A stretch of 60,461 nt of DNA from Bifidobacterium sp. UBA744. GTDB taxonomy: Bacteria; Actinomycetota; Actinomycetes; Actinomycetales; Bifidobacteriaceae. A model generated the notes under the pieces. That model was not told the origin of the DNA, searched no databases, and saw only the letters and a program-made list of their open reading frames with translations. The stretch covers positions 15,100-75,560 of the forward strand of contig DBKS01000044.1 in assembly GCA_002298605.1 (NCBI GenBank), given 5' to 3'. Each line of letters opens with the position of its first letter. Positions within the stretch are counted from its first letter, which is position 1. A program made the translations under genes and the position numbers. Below, one piece after another: positions 7,950 through 16,251 of this stretch.

Positions 7950-9281
7950 TTATTTATTGTCGACGTGGGCGTCGGATTCGAACAGGAACCCGGCGTATTG
8001 GAACTGCTCGGTCTGGGCCTTGGCCTGACGCAGGGTGTCAAGCCCCACGCCCGCGATGATCAGAATGGTGGTGCCGCCGAACGGCAGCTGCTGATTGATC
8101 TGCAGGGCCATGATCAGCACCGTCGGAATCAGGGCCACGAACAGCAGATACACGGCACCGACCGTATTGAGGCGGTTCATCACATAGGTCAGGTACTGGC
8201 TCGTGGCGCGACCCGCGCGAATGGACGGGATAAAGCCGCCGTACTGCTTCATGTTGTCGGCGGTCTCGTCCGGGTTGAACGTAATCGACGTGTAGAAGAA
8301 GCAGAAGAACACAATCATCAGCGCGTACAAGGCGATGTACCACACCGAAGTCGTCGACGCGAGATTGTTGTTGATCCACTGGACCCACGATTGCTCGCTA
8401 TTGCCGAACTGGGCGATCAGCGTCGGGATGGCGAGAATCGACGACGCGAAAATGGGCGGAATCACGCCGGACATGTTGATCTTCAACGGCAGATAGGTTG
8501 AGGAACCGCCGTACATCTTGCGGCCGATCATGCGGCGCGTGTACTGCACGGGGATACGCCGCTGGGACAACTCGACGAAGTCGACGAAGACGAAAATCAC
8601 CAGCAGCACGGCAACCACGACGGAGAATTTGACCCAATCGCCATCGGTGCCGTTGGTGCCCCAGCCGATCTCCCACAACTGAGGCAGGAAGCCGGAGCAG
8701 ATCGACATGAAGATCAGGATGGACATGCCCTGGCCGATGCCCTTATCAGTGATGAGCTCGGCCATCCACATGATCAGACCCGTACCACCGGTCATGATGA
8801 GCACCATGATCAGCAGGTTCCACACCGAAGTATCGGGAATCACCTTGCTCGAGCAACCGGAGAACAAAGCGCCCGAGCTGGCGGTTACCAGAATGGTGGT
8901 GGACTGCAGGATGGCCAGGCCGATGGTCAGATAACGCGTGTACTGGGTCAGCTTTGCCTCGCCGGACTGCCCCTCCTTATGCAACGCCTCGAATCGCGGG
9001 ATCACCACACGCAGCAGCTGCACCACAATGGACGCCGTGATATACGGCATCACACCGAGGGCGAAGATCGACAGCTGAAGCAAAGCGCCACCGGAAAACA
9101 GATTGACGAGTCCGATGAAATCCTCACCACTGGTGCTGGCCACACACTCTTGCACCGCCTTGTAATCCACACCCGGCGTTGGGATGAAGGAGCCAATGCG
9201 GTAGATGATGATAATGAAGAAGACGAACAGGATCTTCTTGCGAAGCTCCTTCGTCTTAAAGGCCTGGATGAGAGTCCTCAC
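7950..9281 (-). CDS. secY: preprotein translocase subunit SecY
   Basis: SecY is the channel of the Sec translocon in the cytoplasmic membrane. The start is GTG (complement of 9279-9281), giving MRTLIQAFKTKELRKK; AGGAGG lies 7 bases upstream, whereas an upstream in-frame GTG at 9305 has no such site. The 443-residue protein has ten hydrophobic helices, starting with ILFVFFIIIIYRIGSFIP. It is transcribed after rplO, but hairpins on both sides (7903-7940 and 9378-9418) suggest it forms its own unit or is partly read through. Confidence 0.97.
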   Translation of the reverse strand: MRTLIQAFKTKELRKKILFVFFIIIIYRIGSFIPTPGVDYKAVQECVASTSGEDFIGLVNLFSGGALLQLSIFALGVMPYITASIVVQLLRVVIPRFEALHKEGQSGEAKLTQYTRYLTIGLAILQSTTILVTASSGALFSGCSSKVIPDTSVWNLLIMVLIMTGGTGLIMWMAELITDKGIGQGMSILIFMSICSGFLPQLWEIGWGTNGTDGDWVKFSVVVAVLLVIFVFVDFVELSQRRIPVQYTRRMIGRKMYGGSSTYLPLKINMSGVIPPIFASSILAIPTLIAQFGNSEQSWVQWINNNLASTTSVWYIALYALMIVFFCFFYTSITFNPDETADNMKQYGGFIPSIRAGRATSQYLTYVMNRLNTVGAVYLLFVALIPTVLIMALQINQQLPFGGTTILIIAGVGLDTLRQAKAQTEQFQYAGFLFESDAHVDNK

Positions 9282-9377
9282 CTGATGTCCTCCTGTTGTA
9301 GACACAAACTGTCAGCCAGTGTACTCGCTTCCACGGCCAAATAAAATTCGAAGCTCATAAAGCGCCAATATATGCAG

Positions 9378-9418
9378 AAGGACCCTCCCTGCGCCTTAAC
9401 AGCGTGGAGAGGGTCCTT
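9378..9418 (-). terminator. hairpin between rplO and secY
   Basis: AAGGACCCTC (9378-9387) and GAGGGTCCTT (9409-9418) form a perfect 10-bp stem with a 21-nt loop. It sits 37 bp past the rplO stop codon. The minus-strand tail is not a clear T run, so it may attenuate rather than fully terminate. Confidence 0.65.
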
Positions 9419-9455
9419 GTCAGCTTGTCAGCTCTTCTACCGAAGATGTCGGGAC

Positions 9456-9917
9456 TTACTCCTCGGAGACGGAGCCGCCGGCGGCCTCGATCTTGGCCTT
9501 GGCGGAGGCGGATGCCTTGACGCCCTTGAGGTTGAAGGCCTTGGTCACTTCACCGTCGCCCAGAACCTTGACCGGAGCGTTGTCACGCACCAGGCCCTTG
9601 GTGATCAGGTCGGCAACCGTCAACTCGCCGCCCTCCGGGAACACCTCGGACAGACGAGCCAGGTTCACAACCTGGAACTCAACCTTGAAGGGGTTGCGGA
9701 AACCGCGAAGCTTCGGCAGACGCATGTACAGCGGAAGCTGTCCGCCTTCGAAGCCCGGACGCACCTGATAGCGAGCCTTGGTGCCCTTGGTGCCACGACC
9801 GGAGGTCTTGCCCTTGGAACCCTCACCACGGCCCACGCGGATACGATCCTTCTTGGCGCCGGGAGCCGGCTTCAGATCATGCATCTGCAGGATGGTGGTT
9901 TTTTCCTCATTAGCCAT
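9456..9917 (-). CDS. rplO: 50S ribosomal protein L15
   Basis: L15 is a late-assembly protein of the 50S subunit. The start ATG at 9915-9917 gives MANEEKTTILQMHDLKPAPGAKKDR; a GTG six bases upstream is also possible, and AGGAGG fits either. The glycine/arginine-rich N-terminal loop (RVGRGEGSKGKTSGRG) and the PGFEGGQLPLYMRLPKL motif identify the family. The 153-residue length is normal. It starts within a few bases of the rpmD stop, so the two are translationally coupled. Confidence 0.97.
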   Translation of the reverse strand: MANEEKTTILQMHDLKPAPGAKKDRIRVGRGEGSKGKTSGRGTKGTKARYQVRPGFEGGQLPLYMRLPKLRGFRNPFKVEFQVVNLARLSEVFPEGGELTVADLITKGLVRDNAPVKVLGDGEVTKAFNLKGVKASASAKAKIEAAGGSVSEE

Positions 9918-9919
9918 AC

Positions 9920-10102
9920 TCACTCAGCCTCCTCGACGGTGACCAGATGACGGATGACGCTGATCTGGCCGCGCACAGCCGAAGTGTCCTCACGAGTCAC
10001 GGTCTTGCCGATCTTGTTCAGGCCCAGGGTCTGAGCAGCGGCGCGCTGCTTCGGGGTGGAATTCACCAGACCATGGTGCAGGGTGATGTTGATGTTAGCC
10101 AT
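9920..10102 (-). CDS. rpmD: 50S ribosomal protein L30
   Basis: A 60-residue L30, starting MANINITLHHGLVNSTPKQ, with the conserved ALGL/TVTRED region represented by TLGLNKIGKTVTREDT. L30 is a small globular protein of the 50S central protuberance region. It lies 3 bp after rpsE and just before rplO, in the standard spc order. Confidence 0.96.
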   Translation of the reverse strand: MANINITLHHGLVNSTPKQRAAAQTLGLNKIGKTVTREDTSAVRGQISVIRHLVTVEEAE

Positions 10103-10105
10103 GGA

Positions 10106-10840
10106 TCACTCACCGTCCTTAGCTTCTTCAGCGGCCTTGGCGGCAGCGGCTTCCTCACGGGCCTTGCGAGCCTCGGCGATGCCGGTGGCACGAGCGCGCA
10201 GCAGCGCATCGGGGGCGACCTCTTCAAGGGTCAGACCACGACGGGCGGCGATCTCCTCAGGCTCTTCGAGCTGCTTGAGGGCGGCCACGGTCGCGCGAAC
10301 CATGTTCACGGCGGTGGCGGAACCCATGGACTTGGTCAGAATGTCGGTGATGCCAGCGCACTCCATAACGGCGCGCACCGGACCACCGGCGATTACACCA
10401 GTTCCAGGGGCGGCGGGACGCAGCAGCACAGTGCCGGCGGCGTCATGACCGATCACCGGATGGGTGACGGTGCCACGAACGCGCGGAACGCTGAACATGT
10501 GCTTCTTGGCGTCGAGCTGTCCCTTGGCGATAGCCGCCGGGACCTCACGGGACTTGCCGTAGCCAACACCCACGGTGCCGTTGCCGTCGCCCACGACCAC
10601 AAGAGCCGCGAAGCTGAAGGTACGACCACCCTTATGGGTCTTGGAAACACGGTTGATGGTCACGACGCGATCGAGGAGCTCATCGCCCTTGTTCTCTTCG
10701 CGACGGTTGCGACGCTCGCCACGACGGCCTTCGCCGCGCTGACCACGACGACCGCGACGGTCCTCGTTCTTGGTCTCTTCGGTGGCAGCAGTGTTCTGAG
10801 TTTCTTCAGCCACTTGAGTTTCCTTTTCGTTGTCGCTCAC
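10106..10840 (-). CDS. rpsE: 30S ribosomal protein S5
   Basis: S5 lies at the mRNA entry tunnel and contributes to decoding accuracy. The 244-residue product starts with GTG overlapping the rplR stop (GTGA), so the pair is coupled. The S5 double-stranded-RNA-binding domain spans about 55-120 (VVTINRVSKTHKGGRTFSF) and the C-domain follows. Both ends are extended: an acidic then Arg-rich N-tail (about 1-50) and an Ala/Glu-rich C-tail, common in actinobacteria. Confidence 0.97.
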   Translation of the reverse strand: MSDNEKETQVAEETQNTAATEETKNEDRRGRRGQRGEGRRGERRNRREENKGDELLDRVVTINRVSKTHKGGRTFSFAALVVVGDGNGTVGVGYGKSREVPAAIAKGQLDAKKHMFSVPRVRGTVTHPVIGHDAAGTVLLRPAAPGTGVIAGGPVRAVMECAGITDILTKSMGSATAVNMVRATVAALKQLEEPEEIAARRGLTLEEVAPDALLRARATGIAEARKAREEAAAAKAAEEAKDGE

Positions 10841-11208
10841 AGTGCCAGACCTCCCTCACGGGCGCCGTCGGCAACAGCTGCAACGCGACCGGTGTACTTG
10901 TTGCCGCCACGGTCGAACACCACGGCAGTGATGCCGGCTTCCTGGGCCTTCTTGGCGATCAGCTCGCCGACCTTCTTGGCGGCTTCGGTCTTGGTACCCT
11001 CGAAGCCGGCGAAGTCGGCATGGAGAGTGGACTCAGACACGAGAGTGACGCCCTTGGTGTCATCGACGATCTGAGCGACCATATGACGGTTGGAACGGGT
11101 GACGACGAGACGCGGACGCTCGGCGGTGCCGACAACCTTCTTGCGGAGGCGAGCGTGACGACGCAGGCGAGCGACCTTCTTGCCCTTACCGAAAATCTGG
11201 ACGGTCAT
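10837..11208 (-). CDS. rplR: 50S ribosomal protein L18
   Basis: L18 binds 5S rRNA. The ATG at 11206-11208 gives MTVQIFGKGKKVARLRRHARLRKK, a 123-residue protein of normal length; the reading frame continues upstream into rplF but without family similarity. RPRLVVTRSNRHMVAQIVDD is the typical core. It begins 1 bp after the rplF stop. Confidence 0.97.
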   Translation of the reverse strand: MTVQIFGKGKKVARLRRHARLRKKVVGTAERPRLVVTRSNRHMVAQIVDDTKGVTLVSESTLHADFAGFEGTKTEAAKKVGELIAKKAQEAGITAVVFDRGGNKYTGRVAAVADGAREGGLAL

Positions 11209-11209
11209 A

Positions 11210-11749
11210 TTACTTACCAGCCTTTCCAGCCTTGCGCAGAATGTGCTCATCGGCATACTTGATGCCCTTGCCCTTATAGGGTTCCGGGGCACGAAGCTTG
11301 CGGATGTTCGCAGCAATCTGACCCACAGCCTGCTTGTCGGTGCCCTTCACAACCACTTCCGTCGGGTTCGGCACCTCGAAGGTGATGCCTTCGGGAGCGT
11401 CGACGGTGATGGTGTGGGAGTAACCAAGCGAGAACTCGATGCTCTTGCCCTTCATCACAGCACGGTAACCAGTACCGACGATGAGCAGGTGCTTCTCATA
11501 GCCGTCGTGCACGCCCTTGACCATCGAAGCGATGACGGAGCGGGACAGGCCATGCTTGGCACGGGTGGGACGAAGGTCATCAGCCGGGGTGAGAACAACC
11601 TCGTTGCCCTCAACGGCGGCGGTGATGCCCTCGGGGATCTCGAAGGAATCGGAACCCTTGGCACCCTTGACGGAGAAGTGCTGACCCTCGATCTTCACTT
11701 CCACGCCAGCGGGGATGGCGACGGGGAGCTTACCAATATGCGATGCCAT
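11210..11749 (-). CDS. rplF: 50S ribosomal protein L6
   Basis: The 179-residue L6 starts MASHIGKLPVAIPAGVEVK and ends in the conserved region EPYKGKGIKYADEHI. L6 lies near the GTPase-associated centre of the 50S. It is 17 bp downstream of rpsH. Confidence 0.98.
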   Translation of the reverse strand: MASHIGKLPVAIPAGVEVKIEGQHFSVKGAKGSDSFEIPEGITAAVEGNEVVLTPADDLRPTRAKHGLSRSVIASMVKGVHDGYEKHLLIVGTGYRAVMKGKSIEFSLGYSHTITVDAPEGITFEVPNPTEVVVKGTDKQAVGQIAANIRKLRAPEPYKGKGIKYADEHILRKAGKAGK

Positions 11750-11766
11750 GTTTCAGCTCTCCTTTC

Positions 11767-12165
11767 TCACCACACGTAGGCGACGATTTCGCCGCCAATG
11801 CCCTTATCAAGGCATTCCTTCTGGGTCAACAGTCCCGACGAGGTCGAGATGATGGCGATGCCGAGACCACCCAACGGCATGGGGAGGGAATCGGACTTCG
11901 CATAGCGACGCAGGCCCGGCTTGGAGATGCGCTTGATACCCTGCAGGGAGCGCTCACCGTTGGGACCATACTTGAGGGTGACCTCAAGGGTCTGGCCAAC
12001 CTTCGCCTCTTTGGCGGTGAAGTCGGCGATATAGCCTTCACGCTTCAGGATCTGGGCGATATTGGCCTTGAACTTGGAGTACGGCATGTCGACAGTGGTG
12101 TGCTTTGCCGCGCTCGCGTTACGCAGACGCGTGAGCATGTCTGCGATCGGATCTGTCATTGTCAT
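11767..12165 (-). CDS. rpsH: 30S ribosomal protein S8
   Basis: S8 binds helix 21 of 16S rRNA and in E. coli represses the spc operon. The 132-residue protein starts MTMTDPIADMLTRLRNAS and ends with GGLGIAIISTSSGLLTQ...GGEIVAYVW, the rRNA-binding C-domain. It follows rpsZ after an 81-bp spacer, the longest within the spc block apart from the rpsQ-rplN gap; that spacer shows no gene. Confidence 0.98.
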   Translation of the reverse strand: MTMTDPIADMLTRLRNASAAKHTTVDMPYSKFKANIAQILKREGYIADFTAKEAKVGQTLEVTLKYGPNGERSLQGIKRISKPGLRRYAKSDSLPMPLGGLGIAIISTSSGLLTQKECLDKGIGGEIVAYVW

Positions 12166-12246
12166 TGTGGGCTTATGCCCTTTCTCGTCGTGGTTTCCGC
12201 CGCCTGCCCTTGTGGACTCACAGCCGCGGACCTTCGGCGTCGATGT

Positions 12247-12432
12247 TTACCAACTGGACTTCGTCACGCCGGGCAGTTCGCCGCGGTGAGCCTTCTCACG
12301 AAGGCAGATGCGGCACAGGCCGAACTTGCGGTACACGGAATGGGGACGACCGCACACCTGGCAGCGCGTATAGCCGCGCACCTTGAACTTCGGCTTGGCG
12401 GCCGCCTTGTTCTTAAGAGCGGTTTTTGCCAT
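12247..12432 (-). CDS. rpsZ: 30S ribosomal protein S14 type Z (zinc-binding)
   Basis: This 61-residue S14 has Cys24, Cys27, Cys40 and Cys43 (CQVC and CRIC), the zinc ribbon of the short type Z form. The ATG at 12430-12432 gives MAKTALKNKAAAKPKFKVRGY. Being in the spc operon marks it as the housekeeping copy; a zinc-free long S14 may exist elsewhere. It lies 1 bp after rplE. Confidence 0.97.
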   Translation of the reverse strand: MAKTALKNKAAAKPKFKVRGYTRCQVCGRPHSVYRKFGLCRICLREKAHRGELPGVTKSSW

Positions 12433-12433
12433 A

Positions 12434-13009
12434 TCAGTTCTCCTTGAAGGGGAAGCCAAGGTGCTTGAGCAGCGCGTAAGCTTCCTTGTCGTCCTTGGTG
12501 GAGGTCACCACGGTAATGTCCATACCACGCTGATGATCGATCGAATCCGGATCGATCTCATGGAACATGGACTGCTCGGTGAGACCAAAGTTGTAGTTGC
12601 CCTGGCCGTCGAACTGATGGCCGTTGATGCCGCGGAAATCGCGGATACGGGGCAGAGCCAGCGTCAGAAGACGATCCAGGAACTCCCACATGCGGTCACC
12701 GCGCAGGGTGACGTATGCGCCGATGGCCTGGCCCTCACGCAGGTGGAACTGAGCGACGGACTTCTTGGCCTTGGTGATCTTCGGCTTCTGGCCGGTGATC
12801 AGGGTGAGATCCTTGACGGCACCTTCGATGAGCTTGGAGTCGCGAGCAGCGGCGCCAACGCCCATGGAGACGACAACCTTCTGGATGCGAGCGACCTGCA
12901 TCGGGTTGGAGTAATTGAACTCCTTCTCGAGCTCCGGAATGATGGCATCCTTGTACTGCTGCTTGAGGCGCGGGACGGCCGGCGCTTCGACGATAGTGGT
13001 ATCGGTCAT
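12434..13009 (-). CDS. rplE: 50S ribosomal protein L5
   Basis: L5 binds 5S rRNA and contacts the P-site tRNA. The 191-residue product has a short non-conserved N-tail and then LKQQYKDAIIPELEKEFNYSN, with GVTEQ-like GLTEQSMFHEIDPD near the C-terminus. Its start overlaps the rplX stop by 4 bases. Confidence 0.98.
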   Translation of the reverse strand: MTDTTIVEAPAVPRLKQQYKDAIIPELEKEFNYSNPMQVARIQKVVVSMGVGAAARDSKLIEGAVKDLTLITGQKPKITKAKKSVAQFHLREGQAIGAYVTLRGDRMWEFLDRLLTLALPRIRDFRGINGHQFDGQGNYNFGLTEQSMFHEIDPDSIDHQRGMDITVVTSTKDDKEAYALLKHLGFPFKEN

Positions 13010-13341
13010 GCCAGCTCCTTTCCGGACTTCTTGGCAACGCGAACGCGCACGGTCTTCACCTTGCCGTCACGAGCCTCTTCCTTCACAACCACACCAACGC
13101 GAGTGGGCTTGCCAGTCTCCGGGTCGATCAGCATCACATTGGAGCGATGGATCGGAGCCTCAACGGAGACGATGCCAGCCTGCTGGCCCTGCTGGGTTGC
13201 ACGCACATGCTTCTTGACGATCTGAACGCCTTCAACAATCAGACGATCGTTGGGCAGGACACGGGTGACCTTGCCTTCCTTGCCGCGATCCTTGCCGCGA
13301 ATGACCTTCACCTGGTCGCCGGTCTTGATCTTGGCTACCAT
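13006..13341 (-). CDS. rplX: 50S ribosomal protein L24
   Basis: L24 is an assembly initiator of the 50S subunit. The 111-residue protein has the KOW motif at its start (KIKTGDQVKVIRGKDRGKEG) and the NVMLIDPETGKPTRVG region. It begins 2 bp after rplN and overlaps rplE. Confidence 0.98.
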   Translation of the reverse strand: MVAKIKTGDQVKVIRGKDRGKEGKVTRVLPNDRLIVEGVQIVKKHVRATQQGQQAGIVSVEAPIHRSNVMLIDPETGKPTRVGVVVKEEARDGKVKTVRVRVAKKSGKELA

Positions 13342-13343
13342 AA

Positions 13344-13712
13344 TCAGATCACCTCCGGAGCGAGGGACACGATGCGCATGAAGCGCTTGTCGCGCAGCTC
13401 ACGAGCGATCGGTCCGAAGATACGAGTGCCCTTCGGCTCATGGCCGGAGCCGAGAATAACGGCGGCGTTCTCGTCGAACTTGATGTAGGAGCCGTCAGCG
13501 CGACGGTGCTCCTTGACAGTGCGGACGACGACGGCCTTCACCACGTCGCCCTTCTTGACCGACCCGCCAGGGATGGCATCCTTGACGGAGGCGACAATCA
13601 CGTCGCCCAAGCCGGCATAGCGTCGCTTCGATCCACCGAGCACGCGGATGGCAAGGAGTTCCTTGGCACCCGTGTTGTCGGCGACATGAAGCCGCGATTC
13701 CTGCTGAATCAT
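13344..13712 (-). CDS. rplN: 50S ribosomal protein L14
   Basis: The 122-residue L14 (MIQQESRLHVADNTGAKELL) is of standard length and ends in the conserved IVSLAPEVI. It lies at the 50S subunit interface. It is the first gene of the spc block and is separated from rpsQ by 103 bp containing a long hairpin (13741-13798). Confidence 0.98.
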   Translation of the reverse strand: MIQQESRLHVADNTGAKELLAIRVLGGSKRRYAGLGDVIVASVKDAIPGGSVKKGDVVKAVVVRTVKEHRRADGSYIKFDENAAVILGSGHEPKGTRIFGPIARELRDKRFMRIVSLAPEVI

Positions 13713-13740
13713 TGATTCTCCTTAGCCGAGCTGGTTCTCC

Positions 13741-13798
13741 CCGCACACCGCGGCGCCACCAGGCATGTAACTGTCTAGTGACGCCACGGTGTACGCGG
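13741..13798 (-). promoter_or_regulatory. long hairpin in the rpsQ-rplN spacer
   Basis: CCGCACACCGCGGCGCCA (13741-13758) pairs imperfectly with the segment ending at 13798 (core CGCCACGGTGTACGCGG), giving a stem of about 18 pairs with a ~20-nt loop. It sits at the S10/spc boundary. There is no T tract, so processing or attenuation is more likely than simple termination. Confidence 0.55.
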
Positions 13799-13815
13799 AG
13801 CCTTGCCGAACTTGT

Positions 13816-14076
13816 TTACTTAGCGCGCTCGATGATCTCTTCGAGACGCCAGCGCTTGGTCTTGCTCAAGGGCCGAGTTTCCATAATACTCACTAAATCG
13901 CCAACATGCGCGGCGTTTTGCTCATCATGGACCTTGACCTTGCGGGTGGAACGAACGACCTTGCCGTACAGCGGGTGGGTCGAACGCTGCTCGAGCTCGA
14001 CGGTGATCGTCTTGTCCATAGTCTCGGACACGACATAACCACGGCGAACCTTGCGGAAATTGCGCTCTTCAGCCAT
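13816..14076 (-). CDS. rpsQ: 30S ribosomal protein S17
   Basis: S17 is a primary 16S rRNA-binding protein. The ATG at 14074-14076 gives MAEERNFRKVRRGYVVSE (86 residues), preferred over a GTG six bases upstream because of its spacing from GGAG. The OB-fold pattern TITVELEQRSTHPLYGK and HDEQNAAHVGDLV are typical. It is the last gene of the S10 block and overlaps the end of the rpmC region by coupling (TGAGC-ATG). Confidence 0.96.
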   Translation of the reverse strand: MAEERNFRKVRRGYVVSETMDKTITVELEQRSTHPLYGKVVRSTRKVKVHDEQNAAHVGDLVSIMETRPLSKTKRWRLEEIIERAK

Positions 14077-14078
14077 GC

Positions 14079-14342
14079 TCACTTCTCCTCAGCCTTAGAC
14101 TCGGCGGCTCCCTCGGCCGGCGTCGGGACAATGCCCAGCTCACGTTCGCGCAGCACGGTGTACATGCGGGCGATATCGTGCTTGACAGCCTTCAGACGGG
14201 AGGTGTTGTCGAGCTGACCGGTAGCCGACTGGAAGCGGAGGTTGAACAGCTCTTCCTTGGACTTCTTGAGGGAGTCCTCAATCTCGGCGTTGGTCTTTTC
14301 GGTCAGATTCTTGATTGAATATTCCTGCGTTCCGACTGCCAT
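14079..14342 (-). CDS. rpmC: 50S ribosomal protein L29
   Basis: The 87-residue L29 lies at the polypeptide exit of the 50S. The coiled-coil core KSKEELFNLRFQSATGQLDNTSRLK...DIARMYTVLRERE is diagnostic. A C-terminal Ala/Glu-rich extension (PTPAEGAAESKAEEK) is longer than in E. coli. Its ATG overlaps the rplP stop by one base. Confidence 0.97.
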   Translation of the reverse strand: MAVGTQEYSIKNLTEKTNAEIEDSLKKSKEELFNLRFQSATGQLDNTSRLKAVKHDIARMYTVLRERELGIVPTPAEGAAESKAEEK

Positions 14343-14761
14343 CAGATGTCACCGCCTTCACGAGCAATCACACGGCACTTCATGGGGAGCTTGTCGATTG
14401 CGCGGCGCAGAGCCTCGCGAGCGACATCCTCGGAGACACCACCGATCTCGAACATAACGCGACCAGGGTGAATGTTCGCGACCCAGAACTCCGGGGCGCC
14501 CTTACCGGAACCCATTCGGGCGCCGAGAGCGTGCTTGGTCAGCGGACGGTCCGGGAACACGGTGATCCACACACGACCGCCACGCTTGATGTAGCGGGTC
14601 ATGGCGATACGGGCGGCCTCAATCTGACGGTTGGTCACATAGGCCGGGGCAAGAGCCTGAATGCCGTAATCGCCGAACGCGATCTCGGCGCCGCCCTTGG
14701 TCATGCCATGGCGGTCAGGACGGTGCTGCTTGCGGTACTTAGTCCTCTTCGGGATAAGCAT
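14342..14761 (-). CDS. rplP: 50S ribosomal protein L16
   Basis: L16 organises the A-site region of the 50S. The 139-residue protein starts MLIPKRTKYRKQHRPDRHG and contains VFPDRPLTKHALGARMGSGKG, the conserved loop near the peptidyl transferase centre. Four bases separate it from rpsC. Confidence 0.98.
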   Translation of the reverse strand: MLIPKRTKYRKQHRPDRHGMTKGGAEIAFGDYGIQALAPAYVTNRQIEAARIAMTRYIKRGGRVWITVFPDRPLTKHALGARMGSGKGAPEFWVANIHPGRVMFEIGGVSEDVAREALRRAIDKLPMKCRVIAREGGDI

Positions 14762-14765
14762 CTGC

Positions 14766-15578
14766 TCACTCCTTCACTTCCGTGGCGGCAGGTGCCTCGG
14801 CGGCGGCCGGAGCCTGCTGGGCTGCGGTCTGACGCTGGGCGGCCTCTGCGGAACGGTTGCCACGGCGCGGGCGACGATCACGATCGCCGCGACGGCCAGG
14901 ACGGTTGTTCTGCTGAGCCTGCTGCTCTTCGAACTCACGCTCGGTCATATCGCCCTTGTAGATCCACACCTTCACGCCGATGCGGCCGTAGGTGGTCCTG
15001 GCCTCAAAGAAGCCGTAATCAATCAGGGCGCGCAGGGTCTGCAGCGGAACGCGACCCTCGCGATAGAACTCCGAACGGCTCATCTCCGCACCGCCAAGAC
15101 GGCCGGAGAGCTTGATACGAATACCCTTGGCGCCGGCGCGCATGGCATCCTGCTGCGCCTTGCGCATGGCGCGACGGAAGGTGACGCGGTTGGTCAGCTG
15201 CTCAGCGATGCCCTGAGCGACGAGCTGGGCGTCCAGCGCGGCGTTCTTGACTTCGAAGATGTTGAGCTGAACCTGCTTGCCGGTCAGCTTCTCGAGCTTG
15301 GCGCGAACACGCTCGGCCTCCGCACCGCGACGGCCGATGACGATGCCCGGGCGCGCGGTGTGGATATCCACGCGAACGCGGTCACGAGTACGCTCGATGA
15401 CGATCTTGGAAACGCCTGCGCGCTCCAGATCCTTGCTCATGGCCTTGCGGATCTGATCGTCCTCGAGGACGAAGTCACGGTAGCGTTCGCCTGCCTTGAC
15501 GGAATCAGAGAACCACTTGGAACGATGGTTCTCGGTGATGCCCAGACGGTAGCCAAAGGGATTGATCTTCTGACCCAT
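14766..15578 (-). CDS. rpsC: 30S ribosomal protein S3
   Basis: S3 forms part of the mRNA entry channel and helicase site. The 270-residue protein starts MGQKINPFGYRLGIT, has the KH domain with GIVIGRRGAEAERVRAKLEKL (about 75-95) and the C-domain GRLGGAEMSRSE. The last ~50 residues are an Arg/Asn/Ala-rich tail (PGRRGDRDRRPRRGNR), longer than in E. coli. Confidence 0.98.
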   Translation of the reverse strand: MGQKINPFGYRLGITENHRSKWFSDSVKAGERYRDFVLEDDQIRKAMSKDLERAGVSKIVIERTRDRVRVDIHTARPGIVIGRRGAEAERVRAKLEKLTGKQVQLNIFEVKNAALDAQLVAQGIAEQLTNRVTFRRAMRKAQQDAMRAGAKGIRIKLSGRLGGAEMSRSEFYREGRVPLQTLRALIDYGFFEARTTYGRIGVKVWIYKGDMTEREFEEQQAQQNNRPGRRGDRDRRPRRGNRSAEAAQRQTAAQQAPAAAEAPAATEVKE

Positions 15579-15580
15579 CT

Positions 15581-15940
15581 TTAGCGGGCTCCTTCCTTGT
15601 TGGCGACGATCACGGTGATATGGGAGGTGCGCTTGTTGATACGAGCGGCACGGCCCTGAGCACGAGCGCGGAAACGCTTCATGTTCACGCCCTCATCGAC
15701 GTAGGTCTCCTTGATGACCAGATCGTTCTCGCGGAACGGCTCGTTGGCCTTGTCGGCCTTGACGCGGGCGTTCGCGATGGCGCTCTCAAGAACCTTGCGC
15801 ACCGGGACGGCGGCGGCCTGAGGCGCGAACTTCAGGATGGTGATGGCCTCAGTGGCCTTCTTACCGCGGATAAGGTCGACCATACGGCGAGCCTTGCGCG
15901 GCGTCACGCGGACGTGACGAGCGATAGCTTTAGCTTCCAT
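15581..15940 (-). CDS. rplV: 50S ribosomal protein L22
   Basis: L22 lines the peptide exit tunnel. The 119-residue protein starts MEAKAIARHVRVTPRKARRM and ends in the beta-hairpin RFRARAQGRAARINKRTSHITV that reaches into the tunnel; changes in this hairpin confer macrolide resistance in other bacteria. No insertion is visible here. Confidence 0.98.
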   Translation of the reverse strand: MEAKAIARHVRVTPRKARRMVDLIRGKKATEAITILKFAPQAAAVPVRKVLESAIANARVKADKANEPFRENDLVIKETYVDEGVNMKRFRARAQGRAARINKRTSHITVIVANKEGAR

Positions 15941-15957
15941 GTGTTCTTTCCTTGTCC

Positions 15958-16236
15958 TTAGCGGCGAGCCTTCTTGTCGTCCTTCACATGACCCTTGAAG
16001 GTCTTGGTCGGGGCGAACTCACCGAGCTTGTGGCCAACCATTGCCTCGGTGACGAACACCGGGACATGCTTGCGACCATCATGCACAGCGAAGGTGTGAC
16101 CAATGAAGTCGGGGGTGATCATCGAACGACGGGACCACGTCTTAATGACGTTCTTAGTGCCCTTCTCGTTCTGCTCATCGACTTTCTTCTGCAAGTGGGC
16201 GTCGACGAAGGGGCCCTTCTTGATGCTACGAGTCAT
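15958..16236 (-). CDS. rpsS: 30S ribosomal protein S19
   Basis: The 92-residue S19 starts MTRSIKKGPFVDAHLQKKVDEQN and includes WSRRSMITPDFIGHTFAVHDG. It sits in the 30S head with S13. Spacers of 15-17 bp on both sides keep it inside the S10 block. Confidence 0.98.
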   Translation of the reverse strand: MTRSIKKGPFVDAHLQKKVDEQNEKGTKNVIKTWSRRSMITPDFIGHTFAVHDGRKHVPVFVTEAMVGHKLGEFAPTKTFKGHVKDDKKARR

Positions 16237-16251
16237 CTTCTCGATACTCCC

